From assembly GCA_003252385.1 (NCBI GenBank), contig QKEH01000001.1, positions 1 through 59,663 on the forward strand: 59,663 nt of DNA. The letters run 5' to 3'. The first letter of the stretch is position 1, and every line of letters starts with the position of its first letter. This stretch comes from Bacteroidota bacterium. Its GTDB lineage: Bacteria; Bacteroidota; Bacteroidia; Bacteroidales; UBA10428. Of this stretch, positions 18,616-25,172 are shown piece after piece. Made by a program: the position numbers and the translations under genes. Below the pieces are notes generated by a model. It was not told where the DNA came from. It did no database searches and saw only the letters and a program-made list of their open reading frames with translations.

Positions 18616-19493
18616 AAATTTCATCCGTAGTCGGCAGCAGAATCCATACCAGTGTGGCTGTCGGGGTAATTTGCTTCCTTTTTAACCTACAGGTATCTGC
18701 CATCAATCCGGTATCCGTAGATAATATTCTTCAGGAATCCTTCAAGGTCAACCAATCCATTGACAGTATCAGCCTGACCATACTGCTCAATGAACGGGTA
18801 AACAACAAGATTATCCGGAAGAAAACCGATTTCAAAATTATCCAGCACCCCTACCAGGTTTACTTTATTCAGCACTACCCCAACGAGGGAATGGAATGTT
18901 TGTATAACGAGAAACTCCTGGGAAAGAAAGCACTGATTAACCGGAACACCGTAGCCTTTTCTTCCATAAAACTGGATCCTTCGGGTAATATCATGCGCAA
19001 CGGGAACCACCACTCCCTGTTTAAGGCAGGCTTTGGATATCTGGTAAACGTTTTACAACACCTGGCGGACAAATATCCTCCCGCCACCTCCAACTATTGG
19101 ACCTATATGGGCGTTGTTAAATACGATGACCAGTTGTGCTATAAGATCTCCTTTAAAAACCCGAATTTTGGCTATACCGACTATACCATTAAACCGGGCG
19201 AGAACCTGGAAGTAATCGCCATGCGCGATATGCTTTCAGATTACATGATCTTTGAGAAAAATCCGGAATTCAATTCCTTCGACGATTTCACGCCTGGCAA
19301 AACCATCAAGGTTCCAACGGATTATGCCCAGGAAATCATTATTTACATCCAAAAAGACCTCATGGTCCCCATTGGGTTGAAAACCTACGACCCCGATGGC
19401 CTTTTTGAGGAATATACCTACAAGAATATCGTCATGAGACCTCGATTCTCCAGCAAGGATTTCGATTATAACAATCCGCAATACGGGTTCTGA
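18612..19493 (+). CDS. DUF1571-like periplasmic protein with LysM-like segment
   Basis: 293 residues, starting at a TTG that overlaps the upstream stop by 4 bp. The N-terminus is a signal peptide (VAVGVICFLFNLQVSA). The body (about 45-190 and 240-293) matches the DUF1571 pattern, with a beta-rich ILLNERVNNKIIRKKTDFKI start and a GLFEEYTYKNI end, a fold related to lipoprotein-carrier-like half barrels. In the middle (about 190-237) is a LysM-like stretch, YTIKPGENLEVIA followed by NPEFNSF and PGKTIKVP, which suggests peptidoglycan binding. No activity is known for DUF1571. It sits 14 bp before the DUF4105 gene, so they are probably one operon. Confidence 0.65.
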   Translation: MKISSVVGSRIHTSVAVGVICFLFNLQVSAINPVSVDNILQESFKVNQSIDSISLTILLNERVNNKIIRKKTDFKIIQHPYQVYFIQHYPNEGMECLYNEKLLGKKALINRNTVAFSSIKLDPSGNIMRNGNHHSLFKAGFGYLVNVLQHLADKYPPATSNYWTYMGVVKYDDQLCYKISFKNPNFGYTDYTIKPGENLEVIAMRDMLSDYMIFEKNPEFNSFDDFTPGKTIKVPTDYAQEIIIYIQKDLMVPIGLKTYDPDGLFEEYTYKNIVMRPRFSSKDFDYNNPQYGF

Positions 19494-19507
19494 CCAAACC
19501 AAATCTC

Positions 19508-20725
19508 ATGAGAAGTGTATGGATAAATTTTCATTGGTATTTTTTCTTACTCCTTACTGCAGGAAACCTTGGTGCTCAGCCTGGCTCTTTTCCGGATCAG
19601 AAGAAGCCCGCAGTTAGCGATACGCTTTTAGTATCCCTGTTAACCTATTCGCCGGGAAGCGAACTGTACACGCTATTCGGACACAGCGCCCTGCGTATAC
19701 GCAACACCCATACGGGCGATGATGAAGTATATAACTACGGCACCTTCGATTTTGAACAACCCCATTTCTACCCTCGCTTTATTCAGGGCAATTTACTCTA
19801 TTGCATATCCAGCAGCGAGTATAAGCGTGAAATGCGTTATGCAAAACGCCACTTTACCCGTGTTATTGAGACGCCTCTAACACTCGATGATATCGAAAAG
19901 CGAAACCTGCTTAATTTTTTAAACACAAACCTGCTTCCCGAAAACCGAAACTACCGCTACGACTTTCTGTACGACAACTGCGCAACGCGCCTGCTGGATG
20001 TTCTGGAAAGGGTAATTCCCAACGGTCTTTCGGTACCTGCAGAAGCACTGCCCATACAAACATTCAGGCAACTCTTGCATCATTACACCCGGCAACGTCC
20101 CTGGTCCGAACTGGGAATTGATTTACTGATGGGACTACCTTCCGACCGAATGGCTCAGGCTAATCAAGTAGCTTTTCTTCCCGATTATTTGTATCTCCTG
20201 ATTAAAAACTGTCACAGAGAAGCCCCAATCCAAAATAGTACCATTACCGAAGCCGACCAACTGGTATGGGAAAGCCATTATCCTCCCACACCACCGCGAA
20301 TTACACCCGTACTGTTGTTTAGCTGTCTGGCACTTTTATTTCTGTTTTCAGCCGTAATCAACTCCTACTTCCGGAAGGTGCTTTTCCGTATCGGCAATGC
20401 CTTAGTACTGCTGATCGGCCTAATTTCACTGGTTCTACTCTATTTATGGCTGGGAACCGAACACTATATCTTTCGCTGGAATACCGACTTGGTTTGGGCA
20501 AATCCCTTGGTGCTGGTGGCTTTCTTTCTGCGAAAAAAATCATCCAGTGCGATGAGTTGGTTCTTTGGCAGCATGACTCTGCTGGCTTTATTCGGTGCAG
20601 CAGCCTGCCTGACCATACAGCACACCCCCGCCAATGCTGCAGTTGCCCTGGCAACCGGAGCTCACTTTTATGCGCTGTATCGCTCCATACGAACTACTGC
20701 AGTAACATCCACTTCTCCATCGTAA
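19508..20725 (+). CDS. DUF4105 protein, candidate lipoprotein N-acyltransferase (Lnb-like)
   Basis: 405 residues. After a signal or anchor segment (residues 8-23), residues 38-235 form the DUF4105 domain with FGHSALRI (His59) and YDNCATRLLD (Cys158), a His/Cys pair like that of papain/NlpC-type enzymes. The C-terminal 140 residues contain about five hydrophobic helices. As I recall, a DUF4105 protein of Bacteroides, Lnb, has been shown to N-acylate lipoproteins in place of Lnt; whether this one does so is inference. An Lnt homologue with an intact triad is also encoded in the window at 46.8-48.5 kb. The gene follows the DUF1571 gene closely. Confidence 0.75.
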   Translation: MRSVWINFHWYFFLLLTAGNLGAQPGSFPDQKKPAVSDTLLVSLLTYSPGSELYTLFGHSALRIRNTHTGDDEVYNYGTFDFEQPHFYPRFIQGNLLYCISSSEYKREMRYAKRHFTRVIETPLTLDDIEKRNLLNFLNTNLLPENRNYRYDFLYDNCATRLLDVLERVIPNGLSVPAEALPIQTFRQLLHHYTRQRPWSELGIDLLMGLPSDRMAQANQVAFLPDYLYLLIKNCHREAPIQNSTITEADQLVWESHYPPTPPRITPVLLFSCLALLFLFSAVINSYFRKVLFRIGNALVLLIGLISLVLLYLWLGTEHYIFRWNTDLVWANPLVLVAFFLRKKSSSAMSWFFGSMTLLALFGAAACLTIQHTPANAAVALATGAHFYALYRSIRTTAVTSTSPS

Positions 20726-20783
20726 TTACCCCTTCCTTGTTTCAATCTTTTTGGCTATCTTTTTAAGCAAATTGCTATCGGCC

Positions 20784-22220
20784 ATGTACAAAAGATTGCG
20801 GGAATTTCAACGAAAACAAATTATCTCCTTCCTCACAAAAAGCGACCCGGACAAACTCGTGGCGACTGGCTACAAAAAAGTAATCCCTGCATTCCGTAAA
20901 CTGGCCAAACAGTCGCCAGCTTATCGCACATTTCTGAAAGAACACCGTATTGATGCTTCTTCCATCCAAACTCTTGATCAATTTACAGGTAAAGTTCCCA
21001 TACTGAAGAAAGAAGACTTTTTCACCCCATATTCTGCAGAACAACTGCTGGGCAAACAGACAAAGTCAGTCAAACTGACCATGACCAGTTCCGGATTCTC
21101 TAATGCCTTTGCCTATGGTTTTCTCTCCAAAAAAGTGCTAAACAAAACGCCGCTGGGTGTAGACACTACTTTTGATTACTGGTTCGATATCAGTAACCGG
21201 AAAAGTTTTTTCATCAACTGTATGCCTATGGGGTTGCATGTAGAAACATCGTTACCCATGGCCGAAGTGAGTGTACGAAGCGATATGGCCATCGCGTTGT
21301 TAAAAAAGGTAGCACCCATTTACGACCAAACCATTCTGGTTGGCGACCCGCATTTTGTAAAAAAACTGGTGGAAGAAGGTTGTGCCGCAGGAATACCCTG
21401 GGGCAAGCTCAAAGTGAATATTATTACCGGACAGGACTGGCTTCCGGAAAACCTGAGAAGCTATCTGTCCGAACGTTTGGAGATTAACCTGAATGAAAAC
21501 CAACATCGGGGTATTTACGCCACCATGGGCATGACCGAAATGGGATTGAACGTTTTTCACGAATCGTTCCATACCGTGCAATTACGCCGTAACCTGATGA
21601 AGGATTCCGAATTGGCCAAACGTTTCGGCTGTTTGCCCAATGTGCCGCCCTGCATTTTTCATTATTATCCGTTTAGAACGTATATCGAAACAGCACAGAC
21701 CGCAATGGGACTCTCCGAGTTAGTATTCACCACGCTGGATCAAGACTCCCTGCTGCCCATGGTACGGTACGCTACCGGCGATACCGGCAGCATTGTGTCG
21801 TACCAGGAATTGGCGACTCAATTGAGTGAAAATTATTCTCAAATCATTCCCGATCTGAAACTCCCCTTGGGCTTCGTGCACGGCAGGGTTCCTACAGTTC
21901 AGCAAACTCTGCGCACAGAAACAATTAAGGAAGGCCTCTATGCCAACCCTGAAGTAGTCCCTATGATAACCGGTCTGTTTGGATTGAACCTAAAGCATGG
22001 CGTTTCCGAAATACATATCCACCTTAATCCAAATACAAAATCCTCCGAGACCATCAGGAAGAAAATTCACCACGCAATTTCCCAATATGTCTCAGAGGAT
22101 TTCTCGGTAGTACTAATTCCCTACTATAATTTCACCGAAGCGCTTTCGCTAAACTACGAGCAAAAACTGGCAGTGCGCTATAACCTAAGCCACCCGGATA
22201 CGAACGGGAGCCAGAATTGA
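20784..22220 (+). CDS. PaaK/LuxE-like adenylate-forming enzyme
   Basis: 478 residues from the ATG at 20784; an in-frame TTG lies 33 bp upstream but adds a poor leader. Motifs typical of acyl-adenylating enzymes of the phenylacetate-CoA ligase/LuxE group are present: TMTSSGFSNAFAYG (phosphate-binding loop), YATMGMTEMG (adenine pocket) and MVRYATGDTGSI (core ATP motif with Asp), with Lys in NYEQKLAVRY near the end. It would activate a carboxylic or fatty acid with ATP; the acid and acceptor are unknown. The coding end overlaps the end of the LuxI-fold acyltransferase gene on the other strand by 36 bp. It lies 58 bp after the DUF4105 gene. Confidence 0.7.
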   Translation: MYKRLREFQRKQIISFLTKSDPDKLVATGYKKVIPAFRKLAKQSPAYRTFLKEHRIDASSIQTLDQFTGKVPILKKEDFFTPYSAEQLLGKQTKSVKLTMTSSGFSNAFAYGFLSKKVLNKTPLGVDTTFDYWFDISNRKSFFINCMPMGLHVETSLPMAEVSVRSDMAIALLKKVAPIYDQTILVGDPHFVKKLVEEGCAAGIPWGKLKVNIITGQDWLPENLRSYLSERLEINLNENQHRGIYATMGMTEMGLNVFHESFHTVQLRRNLMKDSELAKRFGCLPNVPPCIFHYYPFRTYIETAQTAMGLSELVFTTLDQDSLLPMVRYATGDTGSIVSYQELATQLSENYSQIIPDLKLPLGFVHGRVPTVQQTLRTETIKEGLYANPEVVPMITGLFGLNLKHGVSEIHIHLNPNTKSSETIRKKIHHAISQYVSEDFSVVLIPYYNFTEALSLNYEQKLAVRYNLSHPDTNGSQN

Positions 22221-22814
22221 TTCGGTTTGATAGTATTCCCACAGATACGAATTGGTGGATTTCCACTGTTTCTCGCACTGCTCAATATTGCAAATGGAGG
22301 CCATGGTAAACCCGCCAAAATACATCGAAGGGGTTCCTACGGCATTAAGATAGAAACCAAAACGCCCCAACAAACGCACCAGCGAAGGTTCCAGTACAAA
22401 AATCCAGTTTTCGAGACCCATTTCTTTGCTGATCTGATAGGTTGCACGAAGAATACCATGCGTTACTTCAATTCGATTTTTGGTCGCGGTTACAATCAGC
22501 CTTGATAATTCAGCTACATGAACCGCTTTCCTGTAGCCACGGAACAACCCGGGATGGCTCTCGTAAGGAAGTTTGGAGTAATATTCGGCGGGTAGTATGC
22601 GCATATTTCCCACAACCTGGTAATTATCATCCATGGCAATTACATGGATTGCTTTGGAATCGTAGGAATCGGTCTCCATGCCATTGGGATAATCAGCGGA
22701 GGACATCCATCCCTTTTCTTCGCAGTACACTTTAAAACGTAAGCGATAGCTGCTTTGAAGTTCGTAATCGGAATCGGCTACTTTAAAGTACAGTTCTTTA
22801 CCAATGGTTTCCAT
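22185..22814 (-). CDS. LuxI-fold / PEP-CTERM-associated-type GNAT N-acyltransferase
   Basis: 209 residues. The sequence fits the autoinducer-synthase branch of the GNAT fold, which includes LuxI, FeeM-type N-acyl amino acid synthases and the exosortase-associated acyltransferases. The conserved LuxI residues can all be placed with correct spacing: Arg26, Tyr30 (LuxI Phe28), Trp36, Asp49 and Asp52 in ETDSYD, Arg72 in GNMRIL, and Glu102/Arg105 in AELSRLIV. An acyl donor and an amine acceptor are therefore expected. The product is unknown; AHL, N-acyl amino acid or another lipid signal are all possible. Its 3' end overlaps the convergent acyl-activating enzyme gene, and 290 bp of AT-rich DNA lies upstream. 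Confidence 0.75.
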   Translation of the reverse strand: METIGKELYFKVADSDYELQSSYRLRFKVYCEEKGWMSSADYPNGMETDSYDSKAIHVIAMDDNYQVVGNMRILPAEYYSKLPYESHPGLFRGYRKAVHVAELSRLIVTATKNRIEVTHGILRATYQISKEMGLENWIFVLEPSLVRLLGRFGFYLNAVGTPSMYFGGFTMASICNIEQCEKQWKSTNSYLWEYYQTESILAPVRIRVA

Positions 22815-23061
22815 AATGTAAGGTTTGAGAGGTTATTGAATTGTGAATTGTAACTATAAATTACAAAATCAACCTCATCAATACAATGGATATCAGGATA
22901 TTGAACTATACCGAATAAATTTAAAATTAAACAAATGTCCACATCAGAAATTATATGTGTCTGTTTGATAATGACTTACAGTAAATGGGCGTGTTGATAA
23001 AAAAAGGAATGGAAATAGATGATATTAATCACCTCATTTTCAGGGGATAATAAACGATGAT

Positions 23062-23078
23062 TTATATCATTAATATAA
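23062..23078. repeat. Hyphenated palindrome upstream of the acyltransferase gene
   Basis: TTATAT and ATATAA arms of 6 bp separated by 5 bases (CATTA), flanked by GAT on each side. It lies in the AT-rich 22815-23104 gap, about 250 bp upstream of the LuxI-fold gene start and just past the murI stop. It could be an operator or only AT-rich chance; there is no GC stem or T-run as expected of a terminator. Confidence 0.3.
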
Positions 23079-23104
23079 GATGACAACTATCATTTAATAT
23101 GTGC

Positions 23105-23911
23105 CTACTTCCAGAAATCGAGAACTTGGAGTTGAATTGCCTCCTCAAAAAACATACGGGCAATGGTTTCGAAATAACGGGTCATGTCCGAAACATAAAA
23201 CATATCCGAACCCGATGGAACGGTATCATTGAGCAAATTATAGTTGGCTAACAATTTACGAAGGCTTCCAGCTACAATTTTTCCGGAGTCGATAATATCT
23301 ACTTCAAAATTGTAGAACTTGCTAATCTGGTTTTTAATAATTGGGTAGTGGGTACACCCTAAAATCAGCGATTGAATATCGCTGATTTCGCGACGAGAAA
23401 GATAGTTCCGAATAATAGCGTTGCTGATATCATCGAAAATGAAGCCTTCTTCAATCATGGGAACAAATAAGGGAGTGGCCATGGACGATACCAACACGCC
23501 ACTTTTGAGAGCCTGTATTTTTTCCTCGTACATTTTGGTATCGATTGTACTTTTAGTGCCAATAACGCCAATCTCTTTGTAATCCGTACTGGCTACATAA
23601 TCGACTACCGGATCAATCACATTCAATACCAGGGATCGCCCATCAGCCCGATCCACCACCGTGTGATATGCATTGGATGAAGCTGAATTACAGGCTATAA
23701 CAATAACTTTGCAATGCTGTTCAATCAGAAAATCGGTGATATGGGCAGAATATTGCTGAATGGTATGCGGCGATTTATCGCCATAGGGCAGGTGAGCCGT
23801 ATCGCCAAAATAAATTAGCCGTTCGTTGGGCAAAAATTGGCGAATTGCTTTTGCCACTGTTAAACCACCCAAACCCGAATCGAAAATTCCGATAGCCTGT
23901 TGCTTGTCCAT
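23105..23911 (-). CDS. murI: Glutamate racemase
   Basis: Makes D-glutamate for peptidoglycan. 268 residues with IGIFDSGLGGLTVAKA at the start, YFGDTAHLPYGDKS, the first catalytic Cys in VIACNSASSNA, and the second in ILGCTHYP. This is a complete cofactor-independent racemase. It is the last gene of the leftward envelope cluster. A terminator-like hairpin stands directly upstream of its start, so its expression may depend on read-through or on a promoter I did not identify. Confidence 0.96.
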   Translation of the reverse strand: MDKQQAIGIFDSGLGGLTVAKAIRQFLPNERLIYFGDTAHLPYGDKSPHTIQQYSAHITDFLIEQHCKVIVIACNSASSNAYHTVVDRADGRSLVLNVIDPVVDYVASTDYKEIGVIGTKSTIDTKMYEEKIQALKSGVLVSSMATPLFVPMIEEGFIFDDISNAIIRNYLSRREISDIQSLILGCTHYPIIKNQISKFYNFEVDIIDSGKIVAGSLRKLLANYNLLNDTVPSGSDMFYVSDMTRYFETIARMFFEEAIQLQVLDFWK

Positions 23912-23924
23912 ATTTGCCCTTAAA

Positions 23925-23954
23925 TGAAAAAAGCCAACTCCAATAAGTTGGCTT
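23925..23954 (-). terminator. Rho-independent terminator between ompH and murI
   Basis: A 9-bp stem (arms 23931-23939 and 23946-23954, 6-nt loop). On the minus strand it is followed by a run of T residues, as expected of an intrinsic terminator after the ompH gene. It ends only 13 bases before the murI start codon, in the same transcription direction, so it may act as a leaky terminator or attenuator. Confidence 0.75.
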
Positions 23955-23973
23955 CTGTATCGTTTACGATTAG

Positions 23974-24498
23974 TTACTTTAAACCCAGTTCGGCCTTCAC
24001 CAAGGGCAGAATATCTTCCGAATCGGGAGCGGTATAAACAATTGTCCCCATTCCGGAGTCGAAGATATAGGTAAACCCATGCTCTGCAGCCACTTTATTA
24101 ACTGCGTTCAGCGCAGCCTCCTGTACGGGGCTAAACAACTCTACGCGTTTTTTCTGCAGATCCTGCTCGGCCGTTTGCTGAAAAGTTTGAATGCGATTCT
24201 GCATATCCTCCAGTTCTCCCTCTTTGGTGGCACGAGCCAGGTCGCTAAGTTTACCGCCTTCCAGAGCTACCTTGTAGGCTTCGTATTTTTTATTGAATTC
24301 TACGGTCATTTCGTCCAGAACTGCTTCATGCTCCTTGGCAAGCCTCTCCAGTTTCACCTGGGCACTGTCGCTTTGTGGCATGGCCGATAATAACTCCTGA
24401 CTGCTGATATGACCCAGTTTAACAGGCTTTTGGGCAATACCCGATAATGAACTTAATCCAATGAGCAGACTGGCAACCAAAATTCTATACTTTTTCAT
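23974..24498 (-). CDS. OmpH/Skp family periplasmic chaperone (first copy)
   Basis: 174 residues from the Met at 24498, chosen because it begins a clear signal peptide (MKKYRILVASLLIGLSSLSGIA); an in-frame upstream start would add a hydrophilic leader. The mature protein starts KLGHISSQELLSAMP, has a long charged coiled-coil hairpin (about 55-125), and ends with an ALNAVNKVAAEHGFTYIFDSG strand-helix region. Skp-like chaperones hold unfolded outer-membrane proteins on the way to BamA. It is paired with a second ompH gene and bamA upstream. Confidence 0.92.
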   Translation of the reverse strand: MKKYRILVASLLIGLSSLSGIAQKPVKLGHISSQELLSAMPQSDSAQVKLERLAKEHEAVLDEMTVEFNKKYEAYKVALEGGKLSDLARATKEGELEDMQNRIQTFQQTAEQDLQKKRVELFSPVQEAALNAVNKVAAEHGFTYIFDSGMGTIVYTAPDSEDILPLVKAELGLK

Positions 24499-24596
24499 GC
24501 TGATTTTAATTTTTCTTGAGTTTATTATAACTTCCCAACTTCCAGTGAGTTGTTTGTTTCTTGTCCGGCACACCGCAGGGTTACAAATGTATCAAT

Positions 24597-25112
24597 TTAA
24601 TTCTTATAACCTAATCTTTGCAATACTTCGTCGCTAACATCGTAGCGCGGATTGGTATAGAGCATGGTAGGGCCGCTGGACGAATCGAAAACTACCGCGT
24701 AGCCACTCTCATTGGCAATTTCCTTTACCGCATTGTATACTTCGTCCTGTATAGGTTTTATCAGCTCTTCGCGCTTCTTATACAACAAGCCTTCCTGTCC
24801 GAAATAATCGTTCTGCAGCTTCTTGGCTTCACGTTCTTTGGCAATGATCGCCTCTTCCATCTCGTTACGCTTTTCTTCGGTGAGCAGTACCTTTTCTGCC
24901 TGGTAGTTCTTCCAGAGCTTTTCAATCTCGTTGTACAGCGCTTGTACCTCGTCCTGATACACCTTCGACTGTTCATCCAGCTGGCTTTGAGCTGCATTAT
25001 AGGTAGGTATGTTTTGCAGAATATAATCCGTATCGACAAAGGCATACTTCTGAGAGTACGCCGAAAGCAAACCTGCCAATACCAACAGTCCAATTAAACT
25101 AATCTTTTTCAT
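24597..25112 (-). CDS. OmpH/Skp family periplasmic chaperone (second copy)
   Basis: 171 residues with signal peptide MKKISLIGLLVLAGLLSAYS, then KYAFVDTDYILQNIP (the family's VDxxxIL start), a long coiled coil rich in Glu, Lys and Gln, and a C-terminal AVVFDSSSGPTMLYTNP motif. It is clearly paralogous to the following ompH but diverged in the coiled coil. It lies 60 bp after bamA. A tandem pair of ompH genes behind bamA is the usual arrangement in Bacteroidales. Confidence 0.93.
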   Translation of the reverse strand: MKKISLIGLLVLAGLLSAYSQKYAFVDTDYILQNIPTYNAAQSQLDEQSKVYQDEVQALYNEIEKLWKNYQAEKVLLTEEKRNEMEEAIIAKEREAKKLQNDYFGQEGLLYKKREELIKPIQDEVYNAVKEIANESGYAVVFDSSSGPTMLYTNPRYDVSDEVLQRLGYKN

Positions 25113-25172
25113 ATCGAATTGGTTTTTATTTAATGGAGTATCACAATCAAAATTTATACCGAAAAGCCTACA

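Noticed and set aside
24618-25097. 159-residue plus-strand ORF over ompH
   Set aside because: Antisense shadow; the minus-strand protein has a signal peptide and Skp features.
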